A DNA stretch of 64,000 nt from an uncultured Lachnospiraceae bacterium (GTDB lineage: Bacteria; Bacillota; Clostridia; Lachnospirales; Lachnospiraceae): contig CAJTLX010000007.1 of the NCBI GenBank assembly GCA_910577165.1, forward strand, positions 1-64,000. The letters run 5' to 3'. This document shows positions 43,082 through 52,835 of the stretch, in pieces (position 1 is the first letter of the stretch; every line of letters begins with the position of its first letter). A program made the translations under genes and the position numbers. The notes under the pieces are model-generated. The model was not told where the DNA came from. It ran no database searches and worked only from the letters and a program-made list of their open reading frames with translations.

Positions 43082-44611
43082 TTAAAATAGTGGTGCAAAA
43101 AGTTTTAAAATTGCCTGAATCAACACTTTTTGCAGCACCGGTTTTAACATATCCCTTGTGACAGGGATACTTTTTGCAATTGTTTCCAGTGCGTCCTGTT
43201 TTACGTCCATTACGGAGCTTGTCCGATAGAGGAAAACACCGCACTCAAAATGCAGATACAGACTGCGATAGTCAAGATTCACTGTGCCCACTGTCGCCAC
43301 GCGATCATCGCAGACAAAGCATTTTGCATGGATAAAGCCCGGCTCAAACTCATAGATTTTCACCCCTCCATCCATCAGCTGCTCGTAATAACTCTGTGTC
43401 AGCATAAACGCGGTCTTTTTATCCGGGATATGGGGCGTTACAATGCGCACATCCACACCGCGCTTTGCCGCTAAGGTCAGCGCGGTTGCGATCTCGTTGT
43501 CGATGATCAGGTAGGGAGTGAACATATAGACATAGTCCTTTGCCGTATTGATAATATTTAAATATACATTCTCGCCGACGTTCTCCAAATCCAGCGGACT
43601 GTCGCCGTAGGGCTGCACAAAGCCATCACTCTCATAATGCTCCTTATGGTAAGCGTGCGGGCGAAACACCTCAAAAGAAGTATCTGTCGGACGAAGTGCG
43701 TTCCAGGTATGAAGGAACATCACCGTCAAATTCCAGACCGCATCCCCCTTTAACATAATCCCGGTGTCCTTCCAATAGCCAAAACGCTCTTTCTCATTAA
43801 TGTATTCATCTGCCAGATTGATGCCACCAGTAAAGCCGACATCCCCGTCAATCACAAGAATTTTTCGGTGATCGCGGTTATTCATCACAACGGAGACAAA
43901 AGGCACAAAGGGATTGAATGCCTCGCATGAAATTCCATACTCTTCCAAGACCATATCATAGCCCTGCGGCAGCAGGCGCAGACAGCCGATATCATCATAC
44001 ATTAACCGGACATCTAATCCCGCCGCTGCCTTTTCTTTTAAAATCGCGAGAATCGTATTCCACATCCTGCCATCCGCGATAATAAAATACTCCATAAAAA
44101 TAAAATGCTTTGCTTTTTTTAATTCTTCCACAATATACGGAAAATTTTCTTCCCCGCTCTTAAAATATTTTGTCTGTGTGTTTTTCCAGAGCGGAGCGTT
44201 TGCAAAATCCCTTAGATAGCGCACCTGTCCGTAAACCGTCTCCGATTCCTCCTCCACCTGCTCAAGAATCCCCGGCTCCTGCACAATTGTATGTTCCAAT
44301 TTTTTCCAGGAAGCATTAAGTTTTTCACGCAATTTCTTTGAGGGCTGTCTGGTTCCGAAAAAGGCGAACATCATGCCGCCAAGCAGCGGGAAAATCAGGA
44401 TCGGCACTGACCATGCCAGCTTGTACGCCGGGTTTTGCCTGCTGTTGATCACAATAAACAATACAACGATGCTGGTGATGCGAAACACCGCGTTGACCAC
44501 CGGAGAAATATTTGAGAATGTAAGCAGGGAAAGTACCAGCCAAGTAACCTGCAAAATAAGCAGTGCACCCACAATCAAAATGCGGTATACAATCATCTTT
44601 TTACTCTTCAT
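43082..44611 (-). CDS. cls: Cardiolipin synthase
   Basis: A 509-residue phospholipase-D-superfamily enzyme condensing two phosphatidylglycerols. Two N-terminal membrane helices (about 8-28 and 35-55) are followed by 'GGMMFAFFGTRQPSKKLREK'. The two HKD motifs are 'NRDHRKILVIDGDVGFTGG' near residue 235 and 'GFIHAKCFVCDDRVATVGTV' near 430. The start at 44611 has AAGGAG about 10 nt upstream and gives the expected N-terminus. It sits 11 bp upstream of folD, with a terminator on its upstream side. Confidence 0.94.
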   Translation of the reverse strand: MKSKKMIVYRILIVGALLILQVTWLVLSLLTFSNISPVVNAVFRITSIVVLFIVINSRQNPAYKLAWSVPILIFPLLGGMMFAFFGTRQPSKKLREKLNASWKKLEHTIVQEPGILEQVEEESETVYGQVRYLRDFANAPLWKNTQTKYFKSGEENFPYIVEELKKAKHFIFMEYFIIADGRMWNTILAILKEKAAAGLDVRLMYDDIGCLRLLPQGYDMVLEEYGISCEAFNPFVPFVSVVMNNRDHRKILVIDGDVGFTGGINLADEYINEKERFGYWKDTGIMLKGDAVWNLTVMFLHTWNALRPTDTSFEVFRPHAYHKEHYESDGFVQPYGDSPLDLENVGENVYLNIINTAKDYVYMFTPYLIIDNEIATALTLAAKRGVDVRIVTPHIPDKKTAFMLTQSYYEQLMDGGVKIYEFEPGFIHAKCFVCDDRVATVGTVNLDYRSLYLHFECGVFLYRTSSVMDVKQDALETIAKSIPVTRDMLKPVLQKVLIQAILKLFAPLF

Positions 44612-44716
44612 CGGTTTTTCACTCCTTTTTTCCTTTTCCCACTCCATCTGATTATAAACGATTTTCCAGAATGGTTCAATATTCCAAAAATAAACTTTGT
44701 ATAAAGAAAGCAAGAG

Positions 44717-44751
44717 AAAAGGATGGCAGTTTTACCATACCATCCTTTTTT
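44717..44751 (-). terminator. Rho-independent terminator (bidirectional)
   Basis: AAAAGGATGG pairs with CCATCCTTTT around an irregular loop, with T runs on both sides. It follows the hydratase stop codon at 44757. Confidence 0.8.
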
Positions 44752-44756
44752 ATTTC

Positions 44757-47054
44757 CTATGCGCGATAATAATTGATCAGGCATCCCTTTAAAATAATTT
44801 CCCTCTCATCTTTTGTCATCTCGCCCAGGCGCAGAGTAAATTCTTTCACTGTATCACCAAGCGCATACGCTTTTACCTCTGCCCTTTCCTCCTGCACCGC
44901 CTTAAAAATATCCGGAATAAAAAGATAATCTCCGTTGGCAAACGGCAATTTTTCATCCGCACGATCAAGCAAAAACGGAAGCATCCCCCAGTTGATTAGG
45001 TTGGAGCGGTAACGCTTTGTCGCGTACTCTCTTGCAATGTTCGCCAGACCGCCAAGCACCTTCTGGCAGCTTGCCGCCTGCTCTCTTGCGGAGCCATCCC
45101 CCGGTTTTACCGCATAGATTACGGAGCCTACCTGAAGTTCTCCCGCATCGACGGATTTGATCTTATCAAGTTTTGCAAAAACTTCGCGCAGTTCCGGCAG
45201 TGCCGCGATCATCTCCTCTTTCTTCCCGCCCGCACATCTTGCCTTTTCCGCTGCTGCCACCTCTTTTGCACGCCCGACATAGAGCGGATCTTTGCGCGAG
45301 AGCGTATACTCTGCAAGACCGAGCGGATTTGAGCGGAATGAGGAGGTCTCGCCGGACGGGATCAACTCGTCTGTTGTTGTCACCGGATCGTTAATGACGC
45401 AGACTACCTTTAACAAAATATCCGGGGTGAGCGCGCTCATCACCGGCCAGTCCTTAATGCCCGGTCCAAATTTTACACTGACCTTTGCATCCGCCTTTCC
45501 CACACCATTAAACACACGCTTTTCATAGATTGTCTTGTCAAAGAAATATTTCGGCTTAGTGAAATTGACATCCATATATTCCGCCGAAGTCAAAAATCCC
45601 TTGTTTGCTGCTGTCGCTGCAATCGAGCGCGCATCCATCAGTGCCACGGACGCAATCTGTCCATTTGTCACTTTAGAGCCTTCGCGATTTGGGAAATTCC
45701 TTGTCGAGTGGCGGATGCTAAGCCCGTTGTTGGACGGAACATCGCCCGCGCCAAAGCAAGGTCCACAGAATGCTGTGCGCACCGTTGCCCCCGCTCCCAT
45801 CAATTTTGCCACCGCACCGTTTTTCACTAACTCCATAAAGATTGGCTGGCTTGCCGGATACACGCTTAACGAGAATTCGTCCGCGCCGATATCTTTGCCG
45901 GAGAGAATATCCGCCGCATCGCAAATATTTTCAAAACCGCCGCCTGCGCACCCTGCAATCACGCCCTGCTCGACATAAAGCCTTCCGTTTTTAATCTTGT
46001 CGCGCAGACGGTATTCCACTTTATTGTTGTCAAGGCTAACCAGTGCCTTTTTCTCCACCTCTGCCAAAATATCTGAAAGATTTGCATTTAACTCATCCAC
46101 CTCGTAGGTATTGCTCGGATGGAACGGCATGGCAATCATCGGTTTGATCCTGGCTAAATCCACATAGATCATCCCGTCATAATATGCCACATCGCCCGGT
46201 GTTAACTCTTTGTAGTCCCCGCTTCTGCCATGGATCTCGTAAAATTCTTTTACCGCGCTATCCGTCTCCCAGATAGAAGAAAGACAGGTGGTCTCCGTGG
46301 TCATCACATCAATGCCAATGCGGTAATCGACACTTAGATTTGCAATGCCGTCGCCGACAAACTCCATCACCTTATTATTGACGTATCCATTGGCAAATAC
46401 CTCGCCGATAATCGCAAGCGCGATATCCTGCGGACCGACAAAGGGTGCTGGCTTCCCGGTTAAATATACGCCCACCACCTTGGGCATATTGATATCGTAG
46501 GTCTTTTTTAGAAGCTGCTTTACTAACTCAGGTCCCCCCTCACCGATCGCCATTGTGCCGAGCGCGCCATAGCGCGTGTGGGAATCGGAACCTAGAATCA
46601 TCCCTCCGCCAACCGCCAACATCTCGCGCGCAAACTGGTGGATCACCGCCTGGTGTGGCGGAACATAAATGCCGCCGTAACGCTTTGCGCAGGATAAGCC
46701 AAACATATGGTCGTCCTCGTTGATCGTCCCGCCAACCGCACAGAGGCTGTTGTGGCAGTTCGTTAAGACATAGGGAACCGGAAATTCAGTAAGACCGCTT
46801 GCGCGTGCTGTCTGAATAATTCCAACAAAAGTGATATCGTGGGAAGTTAATTTATCAAACCGAATTTTTAACTTCTCCATATTTCCCGATTCATTGTGCG
46901 CGGATAAAATTTTGTAAGCCATCGTCTGTTTTGCCGCATCCTCTGCTTTTGGTACATGGGGAAGCTTTGCCGCAAGCACTGCCTGCGCATCGCTATTTTC
47001 CTCCACAATCTCTCTGCCAGAAATAAGATAGGCACCCTTTTTAAAGAGTTTCAT
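44757..47054 (-). CDS. Aconitase-superfamily hydratase (YbhJ-like)
   Basis: A 765-residue iron-sulfur hydratase of the aconitase/isopropylmalate isomerase superfamily. The N-terminal part has 'TNCHNSLCAVGGTINEDDH' and 'MILGSDSHTRYGALGTMAIG'. Probable cluster ligands are Cys in 'GVIAGCAGGGFENICD' and the pair in 'TAFCGPCFGAGD'. 'GLSIRHSTRNFPNREGSKV' gives the substrate-binding Arg/Ser set, and a swivelling domain ends near 'YRSNLINWGMLPFL'. GCAGG replaces the usual SCTNS, as in the YbhJ-like branch, so the substrate need not be citrate. It stands alone between terminators and is not next to other TCA genes. Confidence 0.82.
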   Translation of the reverse strand: MKLFKKGAYLISGREIVEENSDAQAVLAAKLPHVPKAEDAAKQTMAYKILSAHNESGNMEKLKIRFDKLTSHDITFVGIIQTARASGLTEFPVPYVLTNCHNSLCAVGGTINEDDHMFGLSCAKRYGGIYVPPHQAVIHQFAREMLAVGGGMILGSDSHTRYGALGTMAIGEGGPELVKQLLKKTYDINMPKVVGVYLTGKPAPFVGPQDIALAIIGEVFANGYVNNKVMEFVGDGIANLSVDYRIGIDVMTTETTCLSSIWETDSAVKEFYEIHGRSGDYKELTPGDVAYYDGMIYVDLARIKPMIAMPFHPSNTYEVDELNANLSDILAEVEKKALVSLDNNKVEYRLRDKIKNGRLYVEQGVIAGCAGGGFENICDAADILSGKDIGADEFSLSVYPASQPIFMELVKNGAVAKLMGAGATVRTAFCGPCFGAGDVPSNNGLSIRHSTRNFPNREGSKVTNGQIASVALMDARSIAATAANKGFLTSAEYMDVNFTKPKYFFDKTIYEKRVFNGVGKADAKVSVKFGPGIKDWPVMSALTPDILLKVVCVINDPVTTTDELIPSGETSSFRSNPLGLAEYTLSRKDPLYVGRAKEVAAAEKARCAGGKKEEMIAALPELREVFAKLDKIKSVDAGELQVGSVIYAVKPGDGSAREQAASCQKVLGGLANIAREYATKRYRSNLINWGMLPFLLDRADEKLPFANGDYLFIPDIFKAVQEERAEVKAYALGDTVKEFTLRLGEMTKDEREIILKGCLINYYRA

Positions 47055-47085
47055 TTATAATCCTCCATTTCAATTATCAATCTCT

Positions 47086-47592
47086 TTATTTAAATAGTTC
47101 CTGGACTTCGTCACAGTCCGTATATTTTGTGGACTGAAAGAGTCCGTCGCCCGCCTTCACACTCATATGTATGTTATCCTCCTCCTCCGTAAATATCAGG
47201 CAGATCTTTCCGGTAAAAGTTCTGGTAAAATAACCGGCATAGGTTTCTGCTTCCTCCCTGCCTGCGAACTTTACGCGAATCATCAGGAAATATCCCGGTG
47301 CCTGCGCATAATCCTGCACGTCAAACTTTCCGTAATAGTTTGCCCCAGCCGCAATCTGCGTATTCGCTAAGTCCTCGGAAAGAAAATAGAAATTCTCCTC
47401 CATATTCTCAAAATACAATCGGATGGACTCAATCTCCTGCCCTGTATTGTTTTTGATCACAATCCTCCTCGTATTTGCTGCTCTTGCAAGCAGTGCGACG
47501 AAAATCAGGATAAGAACTGCTATCCCTGACGCAAATGCCTCTGCGGGAAGCCTGCGCTTCTTTTTCGTCCCGCTTGTCTGTCCGTCCATCAT
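47086..47592 (-). CDS. Single-pass membrane protein of unknown function
   Basis: I do not recognise this 168-residue protein. A Lys/Arg-rich start ('KKKRRLP') and one membrane helix (about 21-38, 'SGIAVLILIFVALLARA') place the remaining about 125 residues outside the cell. That part looks like a beta-sandwich ('RRIVIKNNTGQEIESIRLYF', 'GKFDVQDYAQAPGYFLMIRV', 'TGKICLIFTEEEDNIHMSV'). It lies between the antiporter operon and the hydratase gene on the same strand. Confidence 0.6.
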   Translation of the reverse strand: MMDGQTSGTKKKRRLPAEAFASGIAVLILIFVALLARAANTRRIVIKNNTGQEIESIRLYFENMEENFYFLSEDLANTQIAAGANYYGKFDVQDYAQAPGYFLMIRVKFAGREEAETYAGYFTRTFTGKICLIFTEEEDNIHMSVKAGDGLFQSTKYTDCDEVQELFK

Positions 47593-47678
47593 TCCTCCAT
47601 TTCCACTCCCAAAAAACTTTTTTCGCGCATATCACCACTTATTGTAATCGCTCCACCCTATTTTCGCAAGTAATTTTT

Positions 47679-49808
47679 TTATAAACTGAGCAGCAGATAG
47701 AGCATGGTTGCCAAAAGTCCAATGCAGGAAAGTAACAAACCGTAGGATACACTTCTGGTCACAAGCCGCACAGTACGCGAAATCTTTTCCTGCCCCGCAT
47801 CAAATCGCTGCGCATAGGATTGCTCTTTTCTTTTTCCCCGTTTTGTTATGCGGCGAAAGAATTCTGAAACTCCATCAAATGCGCGCCCGATAAGATAGGC
47901 AAAGCGATTTGCCCCCCTCTCTCTCTCCTTGTCCTGCACCTCAGCAAATACAGTGCAGTGTAATACCCAGACCACACCATCAATAAATTTATCAAAGAAC
48001 CGGCAGGGAATTGCCAATAGAAATGGCAGGATCTGCGCGAAAAATTTCTCCGAGATCAGGCGGTCTAAAATTCGGCACGGAACTCCAAATAAAAATGGCA
48101 GTACGCGGCAAAAGAGCGGGCGATATATCCCATCCTCCAAATCGAGCCATACAGGAATTCGATTGAGATAGCGCGCATCTTCTCTTGTGCGCATCCATTT
48201 TCTTACAATTACAAAGTAGACAAAAATTCCGATGGCAAGGGAAATCATTGCTCCCTTTAAATTGGTAAAAGAAAAATACTGGACAAGCTCCCCCTCTTCC
48301 TCTGCCATGCCCCCGGTAAAAAATGGTTCCGCGCATTTCGCAAGCGGACGCATCAATACATTCGGAAACATCCCCAAAATGGCAAAGAGTACCGCCGGAA
48401 TTCCAAGCAAAACTTGTACAGGACGGGATACATAGGGGAGAATCCCATGGTGTTTTACCGCCTCCGATGGCTCCTCAAGAAAAAGCACAAAAAATACTTT
48501 TAACATATAAGCTACCGTCATGCCGCCGGAAATTAAAAAGATCCATTCTGCTGCCGTGATCCATAAGTGCAGACTGCCATGGTAAGCATGACTCGCCTCC
48601 ACGATCGCCTCGTGCAGCAAGGTCTTACTGATATAGCCGGAAAATAGAGGCATACCACCAATCGCAAGTGCCCCCGCACCATAGGTAATCAAAAAGAAAG
48701 GTTTGCCCTTTCCAAAACCCTTGATCTTATTAAAATCTAATGTGTGCAGATTCTTATATACAATGCCAGCAAGCAGAAAAAGCACCAGCTTGATCAGCGA
48801 GTGATTTACCATATGGAGAAAGGTTCCATTTATAGCGAACATACGTTCGTGTGTCAGATTCATCGCGCCAAGTCCCGTTAAGATAAAACCGATCTGGGAA
48901 ACCGACGAACAGGCAAACGTCCGTTTTAAATCGATGGAAAATACTCCGAGTATCGCCCCCAAAAACATGGTGATCACACCGAGAAAGAGAACGAGAAATC
49001 CAAAATTTTCCTCCCCACAAAGGATGGAGCCGGAAAGTAAAATTACCCCGAAAATTCCTGCCTTGGTAAGCACGCCGGATAATAGTGCCGAAGCCGGTGC
49101 GGGTGCGACCGGGTGCGCTTTTGGCAGCCAGATATGCAGTGGGAACATTCCGGCTTTCGCACCGAATCCAAACAGCATAAGGCATCCCGCAACAAACAAA
49201 GTACCACGCTCTTTTACTGCCGCACAGGCCGTTCTTAATTCCGCCATCACAAGTGTTCCGGTCAGATGGGATAAAAGGAACAGCCCCATCAACATCACCA
49301 TGCCGCCGACCACCGCCACCGCGAGATAAGTCTGCGCTGCGCGCAAAGCTCCCTTTGTCTCCTCCTGCGCCACCCAGACATAGGAAGTAAACGACATCAC
49401 CTCAAAAAAGAGAAACATACTCATCAGATCGGCGGACAAAAAGACTCCCGCTGTCGCGCCAAGGGTTAAAAGCGTAAAGAGATAGTATCTTCGCTGATTC
49501 CCATGTCCTTTCATATATTCCGGCGAGAAAATAAGCGCAGTCATCCACATAAACGAGAGGATTATCAGGTAAACCGCGCGAAAGCCGTCCATCGTAAAAT
49601 TAAGTCCAAAGCCAAGCACCCCCGCTATACCGCAAAAATAACCCCCACCAAGAAGCGTGCCAATGCCAAGGATAAGCGCGAGTACAAATTCTGCTATTCC
49701 TATTCCTGCAGAGAAAAGACCAAGGAATTTCTCTTTTAAAAATATCAGCGAGAACGCCCCCAAAAAGGGCAGAAACAATAAACTAATCAGCAATATATTC
49801 TCTGTCAT
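47679..49808 (-). CDS. Antiporter-like subunit with C-terminal extension (NuoL/MrpA-D type)
   Basis: A 709-residue NuoL/M/N-family membrane protein. The core (about 1-500) has some 13 helices with the conserved acidic residue in 'FLFFEVMSFTSYVW' and the Lys-rich channel segment 'GFGAKAGMFPLHIWLPKAHP' followed by 'APASALLSGVLTKAG'. From about 540 a 170-residue tail carries two short repeated amphipathic units ('LPFLFGVPCRILDRLI', 'LPFLLAIPCRFFDKFI') and a last helix. It should move protons or sodium across the membrane as part of an Mrp/Mbh-like complex. It is the last of four tandem paralogues, 20 bp after the 491-residue one. Confidence 0.85.
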   Translation of the reverse strand: MTENILLISLLFLPFLGAFSLIFLKEKFLGLFSAGIGIAEFVLALILGIGTLLGGGYFCGIAGVLGFGLNFTMDGFRAVYLIILSFMWMTALIFSPEYMKGHGNQRRYYLFTLLTLGATAGVFLSADLMSMFLFFEVMSFTSYVWVAQEETKGALRAAQTYLAVAVVGGMVMLMGLFLLSHLTGTLVMAELRTACAAVKERGTLFVAGCLMLFGFGAKAGMFPLHIWLPKAHPVAPAPASALLSGVLTKAGIFGVILLSGSILCGEENFGFLVLFLGVITMFLGAILGVFSIDLKRTFACSSVSQIGFILTGLGAMNLTHERMFAINGTFLHMVNHSLIKLVLFLLAGIVYKNLHTLDFNKIKGFGKGKPFFLITYGAGALAIGGMPLFSGYISKTLLHEAIVEASHAYHGSLHLWITAAEWIFLISGGMTVAYMLKVFFVLFLEEPSEAVKHHGILPYVSRPVQVLLGIPAVLFAILGMFPNVLMRPLAKCAEPFFTGGMAEEEGELVQYFSFTNLKGAMISLAIGIFVYFVIVRKWMRTREDARYLNRIPVWLDLEDGIYRPLFCRVLPFLFGVPCRILDRLISEKFFAQILPFLLAIPCRFFDKFIDGVVWVLHCTVFAEVQDKERERGANRFAYLIGRAFDGVSEFFRRITKRGKRKEQSYAQRFDAGQEKISRTVRLVTRSVSYGLLLSCIGLLATMLYLLLSL

Positions 49809-49827
49809 CTTTTTCTTCCCTCCTTTT

Positions 49828-51303
49828 TTACATTCCTCCCGCTACGACCCGGCTAAGAAAGGATAAAAGCGGTTTTGCAAAGATCCCAATCGTAAAAATC
49901 ATATAGATTAGTACCATAAGCGGCAGTTTCATGCGCCAGGATGGATCGTAGGCTTGCATTACACGCCAGTCCATCTTTCCTTCCTGCGGGAAGAAAGTAC
50001 GCATCACAAAACCGCAGATATAGACGGCGGTACAAAATGCGGAGATCAGCACGGCGAACGCACCTAAAATTGCAGGGATGCTGCCCTGTGCGATCGCTGC
50101 CGTTCCAATATGCCATTTGCTGACAAAAGCCGCCATTGGAGGAACACCGATCAGGGCGGTTCCCGCAATCAAAAAACAGGTACATACAAAGGGCATTTTT
50201 TTGGCAAGCCCGCCCATATCGCGCACATATTCGAGTCCCGAACAGGTAAGAATCGCCCCCGCACAGTAAAAGAGCGTAATTTTGATAAAGGCGTGTGCGA
50301 TCATATGCATCAAACTTCCCACCATACCCGCGGGGGTCATTAAAAGTGCTGCAAAAACAATATAGGAGAGATTGCTGACGGTCGAGTAGGCAAGGCGACG
50401 CTTTAAATGCGGCTCTTTCACCGCTCTTGCGGAGCCGAACAAGATCGTTGCGATCGCAAAGCCAAGCACGATATACTGCGCAAAACTTCCGCTAAGCAAT
50501 TCTGTTCCAAAACTGTAATAGGTAATGCGGATAATCGCAAAAGCTCCTGCCTTTACCACGGCTACCGCGTGCAAAAGTGCCGTTACCGGAGTCGGCGCGA
50601 TCGAGGCCGTCGGAAGCCAGCCGTAAAAAGGAAAGATCGCCGCTTTCACGCCAAAGCCTAAAACCGCAAGCACATAGACCGCCTTTACAATCAGTTCCAT
50701 ATTGCCGAGAGAAACACCCGAAAACACGCCGCCAAAAGTAAAATTCATTGTGTTACCAAGACGGTAGACAAAGATAAACCCGATAAAGGCAAATGCCGCG
50801 CCACCGATGGAATAGGTCATATATTTTCTTCCGGCAAGAATTGCCTTTCTGCCTGTCCCATGCATTACTAAAGGCATGGTCACAAGGGTGAGCATCTCAT
50901 AAAACATATACATGGTCATTAAATTTCCGGAGAAAGCAATCCCTATTGTTACGCCAAAAGTCATGGTATAGAAGGCAAAAAATGCATTGTCCCTCGTATC
51001 ATGTTCCATATATTCAAATGCGTAGAGGGTTGCAAATGGCCACAAAAACGAGATAAGCCCCCCAAAGACCATACCAAGCCCGTCAATATGAAATTTTACT
51101 TCCAGTTCCCCCGCCAGGTTTAAGACATTAAAATCCTCGCTGGGACGGTGAAAAATCAGCCAGACCGCAAAGATGGATGTCGCGATTGTCACTAATTCAA
51201 TGTAGAGGTTGCGTGCCCGCTTATTTCGAAACGGAAAAAGCGGTAAGAGCGCGCCCATCAGAACAGGAAAGACAATCGGCAATAGTATTCCAAATTTTTC
51301 CAT
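49828..51303 (-). CDS. Antiporter-like subunit (MrpD/NuoM-N type), third paralogue
   Basis: A 491-residue integral membrane protein with about 14 helices. Conserved channel residues are the Glu in 'MTMYMFYEMLTLVTMPLVMH' and Lys in 'GFGVKAAIFPFYGWLPTASI' with 'TPVTALLHAVAVVKAG'. 'RRLAYSTVSNLSYIVF' and 'HMIAHAFIKITLFYCAG' supply the usual helix 9-10 motifs. These proteins form ion half-channels in Mrp antiporters, energy-converting hydrogenases and complex I. It lies between two paralogues in the operon, spacing about 20 bp on each side. Confidence 0.87.
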   Translation of the reverse strand: MEKFGILLPIVFPVLMGALLPLFPFRNKRARNLYIELVTIATSIFAVWLIFHRPSEDFNVLNLAGELEVKFHIDGLGMVFGGLISFLWPFATLYAFEYMEHDTRDNAFFAFYTMTFGVTIGIAFSGNLMTMYMFYEMLTLVTMPLVMHGTGRKAILAGRKYMTYSIGGAAFAFIGFIFVYRLGNTMNFTFGGVFSGVSLGNMELIVKAVYVLAVLGFGVKAAIFPFYGWLPTASIAPTPVTALLHAVAVVKAGAFAIIRITYYSFGTELLSGSFAQYIVLGFAIATILFGSARAVKEPHLKRRLAYSTVSNLSYIVFAALLMTPAGMVGSLMHMIAHAFIKITLFYCAGAILTCSGLEYVRDMGGLAKKMPFVCTCFLIAGTALIGVPPMAAFVSKWHIGTAAIAQGSIPAILGAFAVLISAFCTAVYICGFVMRTFFPQEGKMDWRVMQAYDPSWRMKLPLMVLIYMIFTIGIFAKPLLSFLSRVVAGGM

Positions 51304-51323
51304 TTTACCCTCCTGCTCTATGT

Positions 51324-52805
51324 TTACAAGATCGTTGTGATAATCGAATTAAGAAAACGGATCAGCGCGTTGGGAAAGATTCCAAGCCCCACGGCGGCGG
51401 CCGCAAGAATGATCATTGGAATCACCATGCCAAGCGGTTCTTTTTCTCTGCGAAAAATTTTCTTATCCGAGTCTTCCAACAGTCCGAGCAAAAATCCATT
51501 CACACTGATTGGCAGCAGATATGCGGCGGTAAAAACCGCACTGATTAAAAGAATTGCCGGACCGAGATAGGAAAATACCGGAATGGCACTGGTAAGTGAA
51601 CCCTCTGCCAGATACCATTTGCTTAGAAATGCCGAAGTTGGAGGAATTCCCACTAGTGTCAGAGAAACCAAGGTAAACATCCAGGTGGTTATCGGCATAC
51701 GCTTTCCGATCCCCCTAAGCTCGGAGGCCTTGGTAAAGCCTGTCTGATGAATGAACGCCCCGGCAGACAGAAAGAGTGTATTTTTTGCCACCGAGTGAAA
51801 GACTATATGCAAGAGCGCGCCGAGCATCGCAGCCGGATTCATTAACGCCACGCCAAAAAGCACATAGGAAACCTGACTGACCGTCGAGTAGGCAAGTCTT
51901 CGCTTTAAAAGCTGCTCGCGCGAGGCGATCACCGAACCCATCAGGATGGTTAACAGGGTAAGGACAAGGAAGGTATTCTGCACCCAGGTGCCCCGCACAA
52001 AATCCGCCCCCACAATATAGTAGATGATACGGATAATAAAAAGCACACCCATTTTGGTGACGTTTCCGGACAAAAGTGCCGAGGCAGGTGCGGGTGCGAC
52101 CGGATGTGCGACCGGAAGCCAGCCGTGTAGCGGGAACATCCCCGCCTTGGAACCAAATCCCACAATGCCGAGAAAGCACGCGAAAAGCAAAAGTTCCCTA
52201 TCCACTCCCGCCATCCCTGCTGTAATATGTCCGCCCGGAGTAAATTCTAAGCTAATTTTGCTGCTGTAAAAGAGAAAAAATCCAAAAAGTCCCAAAAAAG
52301 CCCCTGCGATGGAGTAAAAAAAGAATGAGTAACCCGCATGGATCGCCTCTTTTGTGCGCTCCCACACCACTAAGGGCAGCATAAAGAGCGTCATCATCTC
52401 GTAAAACATATACATGGTCACCAGATTGCCGGAAATGCACAGTGCCACAATCACGCCGATGGAGGCAAGGAAAAAGCACTGGTACATTCTCTCATCCTTT
52501 CCATGACTAAAATATTTCTCCGAGAAGATGGAGGCAGAAAGCCACATTATGGCACAGAGTCCCCCGAAAAGTAAAGAGAGGGCATCCGGGCGAAGCACAA
52601 AAGCCAGCCGATCGTTAAAGCGCGCAAGCGTCAATTCATAGCCGCCTCCCGCCGCGCAGAAGACAAACACCAGTTCGATCGCGCAGACGGCACAGACAAA
52701 CCACCAACGTGTCTTCCGCTCCGGAAATATTTTTGGGAAAGCAAGTGCGATTCCCGCGATAACCGGCAAAAGCACCGGCACTAACAAAATCAGGTTTTTA
52801 TTCAT
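51324..52805 (-). CDS. Antiporter-like subunit (MrpD/NuoM-N type), second paralogue
   Basis: A 493-residue NuoL/M/N-family protein closely related to its neighbours. Channel Glu in 'VTMYMFYEMMTLFMLPLVVW' and Lys in 'GFGSKAGMFPLHGWLPVAHP' with 'APASALLSGNVTKMG'; helix-breaking 'RRLAYSTVSQVSYVLF' and 'HIVFHSVAKNTLFLSAG' follow. The APASALL form is shared with the 709-residue subunit, suggesting those two are the closest pair. It lies 20 bp upstream of the third paralogue and 30 bp downstream of the first. Confidence 0.87.
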   Translation of the reverse strand: MNKNLILLVPVLLPVIAGIALAFPKIFPERKTRWWFVCAVCAIELVFVFCAAGGGYELTLARFNDRLAFVLRPDALSLLFGGLCAIMWLSASIFSEKYFSHGKDERMYQCFFLASIGVIVALCISGNLVTMYMFYEMMTLFMLPLVVWERTKEAIHAGYSFFFYSIAGAFLGLFGFFLFYSSKISLEFTPGGHITAGMAGVDRELLLFACFLGIVGFGSKAGMFPLHGWLPVAHPVAPAPASALLSGNVTKMGVLFIIRIIYYIVGADFVRGTWVQNTFLVLTLLTILMGSVIASREQLLKRRLAYSTVSQVSYVLFGVALMNPAAMLGALLHIVFHSVAKNTLFLSAGAFIHQTGFTKASELRGIGKRMPITTWMFTLVSLTLVGIPPTSAFLSKWYLAEGSLTSAIPVFSYLGPAILLISAVFTAAYLLPISVNGFLLGLLEDSDKKIFRREKEPLGMVIPMIILAAAAVGLGIFPNALIRFLNSIITTIL

Positions 52806-52835
52806 TTTCCCCTACCTCTTTTCTGTAAGTTTTCC

